NCBI RefSeq assembly: GCF_900111935.1
Contig: NZ_FOYN01000004.1
Span: 145,164 to 209,163, forward strand
Origin: Halorubrum sodomense
GTDB taxonomy: Archaea; Halobacteriota; Halobacteria; Halobacteriales; Haloferacaceae
Direction: 5' to 3'
Length of the DNA: 64,000 nt
In this document: positions 7,834 through 16,624 of the stretch, piece by piece
How the letters are laid out: each line of letters opens with the position of its first letter
Position numbering within the stretch: the first letter of the stretch is position 1
The notes under the pieces: model-generated
Databases searched by the model: none
What the model saw: only the letters and a program-made list of their open reading frames with translations
What the model was told of the DNA's origin: nothing
Position numbers and translations under genes: made by a program

Positions 7834-8916
7834 GTGACCCACGTAGGCATCGTCGGCGCGGGCGCCGGGGCGGCCGCGGCGGCGTTCGTGATCGACAGCA
7901 CCGTGCCCGACGCGGACGTGACCGTCCTTGAGAAGTCCGGCGGCCTCTGCGGGCGCGCGGCGACCCGCCGCCACGACGACCTCACGTACGACTACGGGGC
8001 GAACTACCTGAAAAGCGACGACGACCGCGTCGTCGAACTGATCACCGAGACGCTCGACGACGAGGGGCTCGTCGACGTGACCGATCCGGTGTACACCTTC
8101 GAGGCGGACGGAGCGGTGTCCCCGGGCCGCGACGCCGACGACCACAAGTGGAGCTACCGGCGGGGGCTCACACAGATCGCGAAGCGGTTGTTCGGCCGCA
8201 CCGACGCGACCGTCCACCGACGCACCCGGGTCGAGACGGTGCGGCGGGTCGACGGTGCGGGCGGCGCGGGCGGGGGCGCAGACGAAGCGAACGGCGACGA
8301 CCGCTGGGAACTCGACGACGCGGACGGCGAGACGCACGGGCCGTTCGACGCGCTGCTGTTGAATCCGCCGGCCCCGCAGACGGCCGAGCTGCTCCGGACG
8401 GCCGAGTGGGACGACCCGCTCCGCGAGACGCTCGTCGAGGCCGTCGGGAGTGTCGAGTACGGGAGCGTCTGGACCGCGGTCCTCCACTACCCGTTCTCGC
8501 TCGACGTTCCCTACTACGCGCTCGTCAACACCGACAAGGAGCACGCGGTCGGCTGGATCTCCCGCGAGGAGTGTAAGGCCGGCCACGTCCCCGACGGGGA
8601 GACGCTGCTCGTCGTCCAAGCGAACGGCGCGTGGTCCGCCGCGCACTACGACGACGACCCGGCCCGGAACGTCGACGCGCTGGCGGCCCACGCCGCCGAC
8701 ATCATCGGCGACGATCGGCTGGCCGACCCGGCGTGGACCGACCATCAGGGGTGGCGCTACGCGCTCCCCGAGGGCGGCGTCGACCGCGGTCCCGTCGACT
8801 CGGCGCGCGACGTGGGGCTGTACCTCCTCGGCGACTGGGTCGCCGGCGAGGGACGCCTCCACGCCGCGATCGCGAACGGGCTCGACGCCGGCGAGCGCGT
8901 CGCGTACCGGATCTAG
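7834..8916 (+). CDS. FAD-dependent amine-oxidase/renalase-like oxidoreductase
   Basis: 360 aa. The N-terminus is a dinucleotide-binding fold, VGIVGAGAGAAAAAFVI, ending in the acidic residue of TVLEKSGGLCGRAATRR, which binds the FAD ribose. YDYGANYLK follows, as in renalase-type enzymes. The C-terminal FAD motif is LYLLGDWVAGEGRLHAAIANG. An Asp/Gly-rich insert (residues about 147-165) looks like a haloarchaeal loop. Relatives oxidise amines or isomeric forms of NAD(P)H; the substrate here is unknown. The start is set by the TATA-like box 27 bases upstream. Confidence 0.8.
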   Translation: MTHVGIVGAGAGAAAAAFVIDSTVPDADVTVLEKSGGLCGRAATRRHDDLTYDYGANYLKSDDDRVVELITETLDDEGLVDVTDPVYTFEADGAVSPGRDADDHKWSYRRGLTQIAKRLFGRTDATVHRRTRVETVRRVDGAGGAGGGADEANGDDRWELDDADGETHGPFDALLLNPPAPQTAELLRTAEWDDPLRETLVEAVGSVEYGSVWTAVLHYPFSLDVPYYALVNTDKEHAVGWISREECKAGHVPDGETLLVVQANGAWSAAHYDDDPARNVDALAAHAADIIGDDRLADPAWTDHQGWRYALPEGGVDRGPVDSARDVGLYLLGDWVAGEGRLHAAIANGLDAGERVAYRI

Positions 8917-9041
8917 GGAGGAGCGGGAAACGAGAGATTCGGGGATGGCGCCGCGGTCGGACGCGGCGGCGCCGCTCCGAGAACGGCGGCTTTTCGAAAA
9001 AGCGGTTCTGCGACGCCTCGGCCGGCGGCCGGGCGGTCGCG

Positions 9042-9329
9042 TCAGTTCGTCGTGATCCGGTACTCGACCGTGCCCAGACCGGGGAGCGTGAGCGTCTGGA
9101 CCCGTCCGCTGCGTCGGCGCAGGGTCCGCAGGACGGACCGCGAGAGGATGGCGAGCGCGACGGTGCCGGTCAACAGCGCGACGCTCGCCACCGGGTACGC
9201 GAACGCGACGAACGGAACGACGATGAGCGCGAGGAACGCGAGGGTTCCCAGCGGCGAGCGACTGCCCGGCGGCGATTCGGAGCCGATCCGTCGGTGCTGG
9301 TCCGCCGAGATCATGGAGCCTTGATTCAT
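9042..9329 (-). CDS. Small two-helix membrane protein
   Basis: 95 aa. An N-terminal polar segment (about 28 residues) is followed by two hydrophobic stretches (LGTLAFLALIVVPFVAFAYPV and VALLTGTVALAILSRSVL), then a basic RTLRRRSGR segment and a short C-terminal beta-like tail. It is probably an inner-membrane protein with both ends in the cytoplasm. No family is recognised. ATG at 9329 is taken as start; MISADQH six codons on is an alternative. Confidence 0.6.
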   Translation of the reverse strand: MNQGSMISADQHRRIGSESPPGSRSPLGTLAFLALIVVPFVAFAYPVASVALLTGTVALAILSRSVLRTLRRRSGRVQTLTLPGLGTVEYRITTN

Positions 9330-9671
9330 ATCTCACCCTACACGCTCCGACGACTAAAACCTTTCATATTCCAAATAAGTTTTGAGAAATGGTACCAACA
9401 CTCACGCACGGAAAACATCTAAAACGGTCGTTCATGCCGTGTAAGTGGTACCATGGGAACGGTTAGTACACTTCTCATATATCTGTGACATACGTCGGTC
9501 GGTGGCGCCGATCCCGCCCGGTGGTTGGGGGTTCCCGGTGGGCGCGGACGCCGCTCGCGGTTCCGGCGTCGGGGGGCGCGCTCCGCCGGCGGCGACGCCG
9601 GACCGGCACCGCGTTCGGCGGTGGCTTTATTCCGGTTCGAGTCGTCCCGTAGATACGGACAGAGACACACG
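9330..9671. promoter_or_regulatory. AT-rich divergent regulatory region with two TGGTACCA palindromes
   Basis: 342 bp without a gene. It is clearly more AT-rich than its surroundings, especially 9340-9480. The 8-bp palindrome TGGTACCA occurs twice, at 9390-9397 and 9446-9453, 56 bp apart, which suggests paired operator sites. A TATA-like GCTTTATT near 9625-9632 could serve the gene at 9672. Confidence 0.5.
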
Positions 9672-9971
9672 ATGACACCCGACACTCCCACTACCGATCC
9701 AGCGCTCGTCGTTTCCGCCCCGGAGCGCAGGCGCGCGGTCGCCGGCCTCGCCGACGACACCGTCGAGACGGTCGCAGATCTGCGCGTTCGCGGCCGGGCC
9801 GACGAGATCGCCGCCGAGCTCCGCGAGACGCACCTGCCGGCCTTAGAGGAGGCCGGCTACATCGAGTGGGACCGGGAGGCCGGGACCATCGAACCCGGCC
9901 CCAACTTCGAGGAGGCCGCGGCCCACGTCGACGACCTCCCGATGCCGGAGCCGGAGCCCTCCGACGACTGA
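9672..9971 (+). CDS. Small winged-helix regulator-like protein (haloarchaeal DUF7344 type)
   Basis: 99 aa starting at ATG. The pattern LVVSAPERRRAVAGLADD, then TVADLRVRGRADEIAAELRETHLPALEEAGYIEWDREAGTIEPG, is the helix-turn-helix plus wing layout common in a large haloarchaeal family of small DNA-binding proteins; the phrase LPALEEAGYIEWD marks the recognition helix running into the wing. The C-terminus is acidic and Pro-rich (MPEPEPSDD). The family name DUF7344 is from memory. The upstream region holds paired palindromes that could be its own operator. The orphan DNA methylase follows 91 bp downstream on the same strand. Confidence 0.6.
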   Translation: MTPDTPTTDPALVVSAPERRRAVAGLADDTVETVADLRVRGRADEIAAELRETHLPALEEAGYIEWDREAGTIEPGPNFEEAAAHVDDLPMPEPEPSDD

Positions 9972-10062
9972 CGCTCCGACCGATCGCGCGCCCCGGCACG
10001 AGGCCCCGCCGCCGGCGCGGCCCGGGACGTTTTTGTCCGGGCGCGAGCGACACCCGACAGCG

Positions 10063-10983
10063 ATGGCCGAGCCGATCCTCAAGTGGGCGGGCGGGAAACG
10101 GCAGCTGCTCGACGAGCTGTACGCCCGGTTCCCGTCCTCCTTCGGCCGGTACCACGAGCCGTTCGTCGGCGGCGGCGCCGTCTTCTTCGACCTGGAACCG
10201 CCGCACGCGACGATCAACGACGCGAACCCGCGGCTCGTGAACTTCTACGAGCAGGTCCGCGACCGCCCCGACGAACTGCTCTCTCGGCTGGCCTCGTTCG
10301 ACGACCCCGAGAGCGACCCCGACCCGGAGTTCCCGTACGCCGCGGAGACCGCGCGCGGTCAGGCCGTCGACAGCTACTACTACCAACAGCGCGCGCGGTT
10401 CAACCGCCGCCCGTACGAGGGGGAGTTCGACCCGCTCGAAGAGGCCGCCCTCCTCCTCTACCTCAACCGCACCTGCTACAACGGCCTCTACCGCGAGAAC
10501 GCGGACGGCGGATTCAACGTCCCGGTCGGGCGGTACGTCGACCCCGACTGGGTTCAGCGAGACCGCGTCCGGCGCGCGAGCGATCTGCTGGCCGACGCCG
10601 AGATCCGACGGGGAGACTTCGCGTACGTCCTCGACGCGGCGGAACCGGGCGATCTGGTCTACTTCGACCCGCCGTACGAGCCGATGAGCGCGACCGCGAA
10701 CTTCAACGAGTACAGCGCGTCGGGGTTCGACCGCGAGGACCAGCGCCGCCTGCTCGACGTCGCCGGCGAACTCGACGACGCCGGGGTGTGGGTCGTGCTC
10801 TCGAACAGCGGCATGATGTACGACGCGTACGCCGACGCGGGGTTCCGCGTCGACCGCGAAGACGCGACACGCGCGATCAACAGCGACGCCGACAACCGGG
10901 ACGCCGTCGACGAGATCGTCGCGACGAACGTCCCGCCCGCCGAGCGCCGGGAGGCCGGCCAGCGGAAGCTCTCTCGCTTCTGA
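10063..10983 (+). CDS. Dam-family DNA adenine N6-methyltransferase, no restriction partner nearby
   Basis: 306 aa of the D12-class (Dam/DpnM) adenine methylases. Motif I is split as in the family: an N-terminal PILKWAGGKRQLL (residues about 4-16) that binds AdoMet, then PFVGGGAVFFDL, and the catalytic motif IV DPPY at residues 202-205 (LVYFDPPYEPMS). INDANPRLVNFY is also typical. The usual target of the family is GATC or a related site; the target here is not certain. No endonuclease gene sits beside it, so it is probably a solitary methylase for replication, repair or gene control. ATG at 10063 follows a GTTTTTG TATA-like run about 31 bases upstream. Confidence 0.9.
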   Translation: MAEPILKWAGGKRQLLDELYARFPSSFGRYHEPFVGGGAVFFDLEPPHATINDANPRLVNFYEQVRDRPDELLSRLASFDDPESDPDPEFPYAAETARGQAVDSYYYQQRARFNRRPYEGEFDPLEEAALLLYLNRTCYNGLYRENADGGFNVPVGRYVDPDWVQRDRVRRASDLLADAEIRRGDFAYVLDAAEPGDLVYFDPPYEPMSATANFNEYSASGFDREDQRRLLDVAGELDDAGVWVVLSNSGMMYDAYADAGFRVDREDATRAINSDADNRDAVDEIVATNVPPAERREAGQRKLSRF

Positions 10984-11100
10984 ACCGGTCCCGAGCGGCC
11001 GCCGGCGGCAGCGACCGCCGGGGCCGCCGGTGTCGGTTTCCGCGTCCCCGACCGCGCCGTTACGGCGGGCTTTTTGACCTCCCCCGCCGACGGCCAGGGT

Positions 11101-11550
11101 ATGACCGATCTCGATATCGACCTCGTCCTCGTGCCCGTCGACGGCAGCGAGGAGTCACACGAGGCGGTCGATTACGCCATCGCGCTCGCGAGCGAGTACG
11201 GCGCCGGCGTCCACGCGCTGTACGTGCTCGACGAGGAGGTCGTCCGCGCCATCGACCACGGCGTGGTCGACGAGAGCGAGGTGGCCGCCGACTCCGAGGC
11301 GTTCACCGACTCCGTCGCGCGCCGCGCGGAGGCTGCCGAGGTCCCCCACAGCAACTCCATCGCCTACGGCTTCTCCACGTCGGTGAAGACCGTCCACCCC
11401 GGGAGCGTCGTCCTCGACACCGCCGAGGAGCTGGAGTCGGACTTCATCGTCGTCCCGCGCGAGCCGGTCTCCGGCGATCCCGGCGAGGTGCTGGGGAAGG
11501 CCGCGGAGTACGTCCTGCTGTACGCGAGCCAGCCCGTGTTGTCCGTCTGA
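11101..11550 (+). CDS. Universal stress protein (UspA) family
   Basis: 149 aa single UspA domain, cytoplasmic. It begins LDIDLVLVPVDGSEESHEAVDYAIALA (strand 1, Asp and helix 1 of the ATP-binding alpha/beta fold). The usual G-x2-G-x9-G-S/T nucleotide motif at the C-terminus is altered: the segment reads VVPREPVSGDPGEVLGKAAEYVLLYASQPVLSV, so ATP binding is uncertain. A TATA-like CTTTTTG 26 bases before ATG 11101 supports this start over a longer frame from 11074. Its stop overlaps the ATG of the DUF63 gene, so the two form an operon. Confidence 0.82.
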   Translation: MTDLDIDLVLVPVDGSEESHEAVDYAIALASEYGAGVHALYVLDEEVVRAIDHGVVDESEVAADSEAFTDSVARRAEAAEVPHSNSIAYGFSTSVKTVHPGSVVLDTAEELESDFIVVPREPVSGDPGEVLGKAAEYVLLYASQPVLSV

Positions 11551-12359
11551 TGGTCGTCGGCCTCCTCCCGGCGGGAACGACGCTACCCCCCCTCCCCCAC
11601 CTCCTCGTCGTCCTGCTCGCGACCGGCGGGGTCGTCGCCGCGCTCCGCCGCCGGCGCCCGCGGGTCACCGCCCGGCGCGTGCTCGCGCTCGCCCCGTGGA
11701 TGGCGCTCGGCTCCGCGGCCCACGTCCTCTACGTCGTCGATGCGCTCCCGCCCCTCCTCGCCCCGTTCGCCGGATCTCCGACCGTCTATCTCACGGTGGG
11801 GTCGCTGGCGGGCGCGGCGTGGCTCGCCGCCGCCGCCGCTCGCCCGGACCGGGTGGCGACGGCCCTCGCGGCCGCGGGCGCGCTCTGCCTCCTCCCCGTC
11901 GTCGCCGTCGCCCTCGGGACCGGGCTCTCTCTCGCCGGCGCGCGCTGGTCGGCGGTCGCGCTCGCGCTCGCCCTCCCGATCACCGGCGCCGCCTGGGCCG
12001 GCCTGACGCGCCTCCGGCCCGAGGTCGCGGTCACCGGCGGCGTCGGCGCCCTCGCGCTGTTCGGCCACGCGCTCGACGGCGTCTCGACCGCGGTCGGCAC
12101 GACCCAGCTCGGCTTCGGCGAGCGCACGCCGATATCGCGGATCCTCCTGGAACTCGGCGGGATCCCCCCGGTGCCGGTGTTGGGCGAGGGGTGGCTGTTC
12201 CTGCTCGTGAAGCTCGCGGTCGCGAGCGCCGTCGTGTGGCTGTTCGCGGCGTACGTCCGCGAGGAGCCGGCGGAGGGGTACCTCCTCTTAGGCTTCGTCG
12301 CGGCGATGGGGCTCGGGCCGGCCGCGCATAACCTGCTGTTGTTCTCCGTCGCGGCGTGA
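11550..12359 (+). CDS. DUF63 family integral membrane protein
   Basis: 269 aa with about seven hydrophobic segments. It resembles the archaeal DUF63 family; the recognisable parts are LALAPWMALGSAAHVLYVV near residues 47-65, LFGHALDGVSTAVGTTQLGFGER (about 170-192) and LLGFVAAMGLGPAAHNLLLFSV at the C-terminus, with polar H, D and R residues buried in helices. No function is known for the family. ATG 11550 overlaps the stop of the UspA gene (TGATG), so the pair is probably cotranslated. Confidence 0.78.
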   Translation: MVVGLLPAGTTLPPLPHLLVVLLATGGVVAALRRRRPRVTARRVLALAPWMALGSAAHVLYVVDALPPLLAPFAGSPTVYLTVGSLAGAAWLAAAAARPDRVATALAAAGALCLLPVVAVALGTGLSLAGARWSAVALALALPITGAAWAGLTRLRPEVAVTGGVGALALFGHALDGVSTAVGTTQLGFGERTPISRILLELGGIPPVPVLGEGWLFLLVKLAVASAVVWLFAAYVREEPAEGYLLLGFVAAMGLGPAAHNLLLFSVAA

Positions 12360-12374
12360 ACTCGGCGTCCGTCC

Positions 12375-12857
12375 TCAGCGGACCGCCAGCGCGAACGCGA
12401 CCGTGACGCCGGCGAGCAGGACGGCCTGGACGAACGCGCTGGCGAGGGCGCCGACGGCCGCGTAGGCCGCCTGCCGAGCGGCCTCGCGCGTGTCGCCGTC
12501 GTGCTCGTCGAGGGCGGCGACGAAGACGGTGCCCCCCAATCCGACGACGAGCCCGATCGGGCCGAGCGGGATCAGGAGCGCGATCCCGACCAGCGTCCCG
12601 ACGACGACCGTCCGGGTCGAGGCCCCGCCGAGCCGCCCGGAGACCATCCCCGACGCGACGTCCGCGGCGGCGGCGAAAAGCGAGACGACGACGAGCGCGA
12701 CCGCCACGGCGAGGCTCGGCTCCGCGAACCCGGTGGTGTACGCGTAGCCGACGACGGTCAGCGCCGCGAGGACGCCGCCCGGCACGAGCGGGACGAACGA
12801 GCTGGCCGTCCAGACGACGAGCAGCGCGATCGCCACCCCGGCCGCGAGAGTCACCAT
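12375..12857 (-). CDS. DUF456 family membrane protein
   Basis: 160 aa, about four to five hydrophobic helices. The run FVPLVPGGVLAALTVVGY and the Gly-rich GPIGLVVGLGGTVFVAAL are the typical signature of DUF456, small membrane proteins of unknown role found in bacteria and archaea. A charged cytoplasmic loop (DEHDGDTREAARQAA, residues about 115-130) lies before the last helices. It converges on the DUF63 gene. Confidence 0.75.
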   Translation of the reverse strand: MVTLAAGVAIALLVVWTASSFVPLVPGGVLAALTVVGYAYTTGFAEPSLAVAVALVVVSLFAAAADVASGMVSGRLGGASTRTVVVGTLVGIALLIPLGPIGLVVGLGGTVFVAALDEHDGDTREAARQAAYAAVGALASAFVQAVLLAGVTVAFALAVR

Positions 12858-12930
12858 ACGGACCGGACGCTACGTGCGCTGAAAACACTTCACTTCGATC
12901 GACCCGGCGGGGACGGGTCCGCCGACGCCG

Positions 12931-13512
12931 TTAGTCCTCTTCCTCGACGACTTCCGGGTCCTCGATGGCCGACTGGAGCGAGTCGAGCCCGTTGACCCAT
13001 TCGGAGACAAGCCCGTACGCCAGGTCCTCGACGAGCTCCATGTCGAGCGCCTCGCCGTCGATGACGCGCGTGCCGGCCTGGACGACGTAGCCGAGCGCGG
13101 CGTCGAGGTCGTCGCCCTCCTCGGCCTCGGCGGCCGCGCGCACGAATTCGCTCACGTCGCCCTCCACGACGCCGCCGACGACGTACTCCTCGGCCGCGTA
13201 GAAGACGGGGACGAGCGAGGTCTGGACGCCGTCGATCAGCATCACCTTGTCCTCGTCGTCGAAGTCGACGTCTGCGAGGACGATGTCGCGGATGTCGTGG
13301 ATCTCCTCGACGGCGCGGTCCTCGTCGATGCGGTCGTCGTCGAACGCGGCCAGCACCTTCACCACGGCGATGGCGGCGTCGTCCTGGAGGTTGAGGAGGA
13401 GCCGCGCGGAGTCCTCGTTCTCGGGGTCGAGGTCCTCCTCGGCCAGCCTGTCGAGCCAGTTCTGCCAGCGTTCGTCGGTATAGAACGTTTCGACGGCGTC
13501 GTCGTCGGTCAT
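12931..13512 (-). CDS. DUF2150 family haloarchaeal protein
   Basis: 193 aa, very acidic, soluble, mostly helical. MTDDDAVETFYTDERWQNWLDRL at the N-terminus, a middle DDDRIDEDRAVEEIHDIRDIV and the tail ending in EVVEEED match the archaeal DUF2150 family, which has no assigned function. The reading frame extends nine codons further upstream, but the ATG at 13512 matches the conserved family start. It stands as a single gene between the DUF456 and TatD-like genes. Confidence 0.8.
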   Translation of the reverse strand: MTDDDAVETFYTDERWQNWLDRLAEEDLDPENEDSARLLLNLQDDAAIAVVKVLAAFDDDRIDEDRAVEEIHDIRDIVLADVDFDDEDKVMLIDGVQTSLVPVFYAAEEYVVGGVVEGDVSEFVRAAAEAEEGDDLDAALGYVVQAGTRVIDGEALDMELVEDLAYGLVSEWVNGLDSLQSAIEDPEVVEEED

Positions 13513-13596
13513 GTCCCGTACGTCGCCCGGACTACTCAAATGCCTTTCCTATCGATCGCCGCGCGAGACCGCGTCTCACCCGTGAGAATCCCGGAT

Positions 13597-14454
13597 TCAG
13601 GGCTCCCGTTCGAGCGTCGACTCGGTGTCGATCCCGTACACGTCCCGGGGCGTCTCGACGTGCGCGCGCCGGACCGCCTCCTCGTGCCCCTCTTCCAGCA
13701 GCCAGCGCACCCGCCGCGGGACGGTCTTCGGCCCGAGGACCATCCCCGGCCGGTCCGGGTCGTCGACGTAGTCGGTCTCCATCAGGAACGGCTCGCCCGA
13801 CTCGGCGGCGCGCTCTAACCGCTCCTCGTCGCTCATCACGCTCGGCGTGACGCCCGCCAGCTCGCCGGCGGCGTAGTGTTTGACGACGTTCGCGGGGTCG
13901 AGGCCGACCGCCTCCGCGACCGCGGCGAGGTCGGTCAGGTCCTCCGTGGCCTCGGTGTGGAGCTGGACCGCGCAGTCGACCTCGGCGCCGAGCTCGAACG
14001 CGCGGCGCGTGACCGCGTTCGACGCCTCCCAGACCGCGTCGCTCACGTCGTAGTGGGGGCGTCCGGACTTCAGCGCCAGCGCGTCGCCGTCCGCGACGTA
14101 CTCGCTCGCGACCTTCAGGCCGCCGCGCATGAGGTCGCGGGCGTCCTCCGGCGAGAAGCCGCGCTCGTCGACCAGCCGGCTGATCAGGCCGGGGTGGACG
14201 CCGAGGACGGGCCACGCGCGCCCCGGAAGCGCCTCCGTCGCGGCCGCGACCGTCTCCAGCGTCTCCTCGAAGACGGCCCGGAACTCCTCGGGCTCGTCGG
14301 GCTCGACGCCGAGCAGCCACGAGGGCTTGTTCACCACGAGCAGGTGGGTGCCGCCGAGCCGCGCGAACTCCTCGACGGCCTCGATCCCCCGCCCGTGTCG
14401 CGGGTCGAGGTGGAGGTGATCGTCCAGCACGGGCGTGCCGAGATCCTCGGTCAT
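13597..14454 (-). CDS. TatD-related metal-dependent hydrolase
   Basis: 285 aa TIM-barrel amidohydrolase of the archaeal TatD-like branch. Metal ligands are visible: H-x-H in VLDDHLHLDP (residues about 9-18), a histidine in QLHTEATEDL (near 165), a histidine in NVVKHYAAG, and the catalytic aspartate in LMETDYVDDP. The wording VLGVHPGLISR (about 83-93) is also typical. Bacterial relatives are 3'-5' DNA exonucleases; archaeal ones are uncharacterised, so DNA repair is only a possibility. The start is the ATG immediately after a short intergenic spacer. Confidence 0.82.
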   Translation of the reverse strand: MTEDLGTPVLDDHLHLDPRHGRGIEAVEEFARLGGTHLLVVNKPSWLLGVEPDEPEEFRAVFEETLETVAAATEALPGRAWPVLGVHPGLISRLVDERGFSPEDARDLMRGGLKVASEYVADGDALALKSGRPHYDVSDAVWEASNAVTRRAFELGAEVDCAVQLHTEATEDLTDLAAVAEAVGLDPANVVKHYAAGELAGVTPSVMSDEERLERAAESGEPFLMETDYVDDPDRPGMVLGPKTVPRRVRWLLEEGHEEAVRRAHVETPRDVYGIDTESTLEREP

Positions 14455-14484
14455 GGGCGCCCGTTCGACCGCGCGCGATTAGAA

Positions 14485-14532
14485 GGATCGGTCTCGGGCG
14501 GGATCGGTCTCGGGAGGGATCGGTCTCGGGCG
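14485..14532. repeat. Three direct copies of a 16-bp unit
   Basis: GGATCGGTCTCGGGCG is repeated three times head to tail (the middle copy ends in AG) in the spacer between the TatD-like gene and the dioxygenase gene. It is probably a replication-slippage tandem repeat; no function is apparent. Confidence 0.8.
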
Positions 14533-14574
14533 GGCGGATCGCGTTCAGCCCGGGGTGGCGCGCCGAGACGCCGC

Positions 14575-15615
14575 TCAGTCGGCGCGGTTCGCGGCGAACT
14601 CCGTCTCCGGCCTCGGCACCGTCACGTCGTCGAGCCCGGCCTCGATCTCGTCGCGGCGGTCCTCGAACCGCCCGGGTAGCACCAGGCGCTCCCCGAGCGC
14701 GTCGAGCGGTTCGTCGCTCGCGTACCCCGGGTCCGCGGTGGCGAGCTCGAAGAGGACGCCGGCGAACTCGCGGAAGTAGACGGAACGGAACCAGTGGCGG
14801 TCGATCTGTTCCGTGGGGCGTAATCCCAATGACGCCACCGCGTCGCGCGTCCCGGACTGGTCGGCGTCGGTCGGCGTCTGGAACGCGACGTGGTGGACGG
14901 TGCCGCGGCCCGAGCTCCCCTGCCGGTCCGTCTCGACGACGTCGACGTACTTGCCCACGGCGCCGCCCGCGGCGAAGCGAGTTCGGTCGTTACCGGTCGC
15001 GGCGTCCGCCCCGGACTCGGACTCGGTCAGCCCCATCGTTTCGAGGAGCCCCTCGGTGCGCTCGGCGTCGTCGAGCCACAGCGTCACCGAGTGGAAGCCG
15101 CGGATCGCGGCCGACTCGGGGACGAACGCGGTCCACGCGGTCGTCGGGTCGTCGTCGGGGATCTCGACGGCCACCAGCTCGACCGGGAGCCCGTCGGGGT
15201 CGCGGAAGGGGAGGACCGTCTCGCCGAAGCGCTCCTCGCGGGCGTCGTAGTCGACGCCGCGCTCGTCGAACCGCTCCTCCCAGTAGCCGAGGCTCCCCTC
15301 GGGGACGCGGAACGCGGTTCGGGAGACCTGCCCGGCGCCGACCTCGCCTTCGGGGAGGTCGGTCCACGGGAAGAACGTCATGCTGGTGCCGGGGGTGCCC
15401 TCGGCGTCCCCGTAGAAGAAGTGGTACGTGCCGGGGTCGTCCTGGTTGATCGACCGCTTCACCAGCCGGAGGCCGAGCGTCTCGACCCAGAAGTCGAGGT
15501 TCCGCTGGGGGTCGCCCGCGACGCAGGTCACGTGGTGGATTCCGGGGGTGGGCGTCGGGCCGTCTCCCGCCGCGCCCTCGGCGCCGGCGTCGGTGGAATC
15601 GGATTCGTCCGTCAT
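14575..15615 (-). CDS. Ring-cleaving dioxygenase (glyoxalase/VOC family, MhqO-like)
   Basis: 346 aa with two vicinal-oxygen-chelate domains. Domain 1 begins GIHHVTCVAGDPQRNLDFW with the first metal histidine; domain 2 begins GFHSVTLWLDDAERTEGLL, and further ligands are the histidine of GTVHHVAFQTP and the glutamate of GVLFELATADPG. The phrase LGLRLVKRSINQDDPGTYHFFYGD is diagnostic of the MhqO/MhqA-type extradiol dioxygenases, which open hydroquinone- or catechol-type rings during quinone stress. The N-terminal 22 residues are an acidic haloarchaeal extension. It is a single gene; TSS and operator are not evident. Confidence 0.85.
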   Translation of the reverse strand: MTDESDSTDAGAEGAAGDGPTPTPGIHHVTCVAGDPQRNLDFWVETLGLRLVKRSINQDDPGTYHFFYGDAEGTPGTSMTFFPWTDLPEGEVGAGQVSRTAFRVPEGSLGYWEERFDERGVDYDAREERFGETVLPFRDPDGLPVELVAVEIPDDDPTTAWTAFVPESAAIRGFHSVTLWLDDAERTEGLLETMGLTESESGADAATGNDRTRFAAGGAVGKYVDVVETDRQGSSGRGTVHHVAFQTPTDADQSGTRDAVASLGLRPTEQIDRHWFRSVYFREFAGVLFELATADPGYASDEPLDALGERLVLPGRFEDRRDEIEAGLDDVTVPRPETEFAANRAD

Positions 15616-15701
15616 AGTACCCGATACGTGGCCCAGGGACTTGAATCGGCGCGGACACGGATGTTACCGGGTCCTCGGCCGCGGCGGAGCGGACCGACGG
15701 C

Positions 15702-16592
15702 TCACCGCGTCCGCGCCATCGCCCGCTCGATCCGGTCGCGGAGCCCGTCCAGTCGCTCGCCGACCGAGCCGACCGCGGCGAGGACCGGGTAGGTGACGTC
15801 GAGGTCTTGGTAGCAGTACGCCGGCAGGTCGACGTCGTCGCTCAGCGCGAGCCGCCGCTCGTGCTCCGCGAGCACGCGCTGGCGGCGGGCCGCGATCCGG
15901 TCGCAGTCCCCGTGGAGCGCCTCGATTCGAGTCCGACAGGCGTCCAGCGCGCCGAACCCCGGCGTTCCGGCCTCGGTTTCGTCGTCGCTCTCGCTCCGGG
16001 GCTCGGCGTCGCCGCCGAGTTCGTCGCGGATCGCTTCGATCTCCGTCCGGATCGGGTCGAGTCGGGACTCGGCGCGCTCGACCGACTCGGTCTCCGATTC
16101 GAGCGCGTCGAGGAACGCTTCGCGCTCCTGGACCGCGGTCTCGGCGGCGCTCAGCAGGGAGCGCTTGTACTCCTCGTGGAAGTAGTCCGTCCTGGTGAGC
16201 GCGTACGCGAGCTCGGGGCCGAACTCCTCGACGACGCTCCGCTCGTAGGTGTCGTCGTACTCCGCCTCGTAGTGCGGGACCGACATCACCGTCGCTCGGT
16301 ACGCGTCCCGCACCGCGACGAGTCGAGAGCCGGGAGAGGCGGTCCCGCGGCCGGCGCCCCCGACGGAACCCTTCACCGAACCGCCGGCTAGGCCTCTGAC
16401 ACCGGCGAATCCGTCACCCCCCGAGGCGTCCGACGGACCGGTGCTCACGCTCTCGTCGGGTATCGACGACACGCGACCGCGGAACGCCCGAAGCGCCTCC
16501 CGCTCGTCGACGGTCCGGCGGCGCTCGATCCGGAGGGCGGCCCGCGCCGCACGGACCGGGTCGTTCCCCTCGTCCGCGTGAGTGGCTGCCAT
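15702..16592 (-). CDS. Coiled-coil haloarchaeal protein of unknown function (DUF7260-like)
   Basis: 296 aa, soluble and helix-rich. It opens with HADEGNDPVRAARAALRIERRRT, has a low-complexity Gly/Ser stretch (about 50-85), the conserved-looking SRLVAVRDAYRATVMSVPHYEAEYDDTYERSVVEEFG, long heptad-like helices (about 155-265) and ends with DLPAYCYQDLDVTYPVLAAVG. This matches a haloarchaeal family of uncharacterised proteins that I recall as DUF7260. The TATA box on the minus strand at 16625-16633 lies about 36 bases upstream. No catalytic residues are visible. Confidence 0.65.
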   Translation of the reverse strand: MAATHADEGNDPVRAARAALRIERRRTVDEREALRAFRGRVSSIPDESVSTGPSDASGGDGFAGVRGLAGGSVKGSVGGAGRGTASPGSRLVAVRDAYRATVMSVPHYEAEYDDTYERSVVEEFGPELAYALTRTDYFHEEYKRSLLSAAETAVQEREAFLDALESETESVERAESRLDPIRTEIEAIRDELGGDAEPRSESDDETEAGTPGFGALDACRTRIEALHGDCDRIAARRQRVLAEHERRLALSDDVDLPAYCYQDLDVTYPVLAAVGSVGERLDGLRDRIERAMARTR

Positions 16593-16624
16593 ACGCCGCC
16601 GTACGCCGAGCCCCGTAGTAAACG

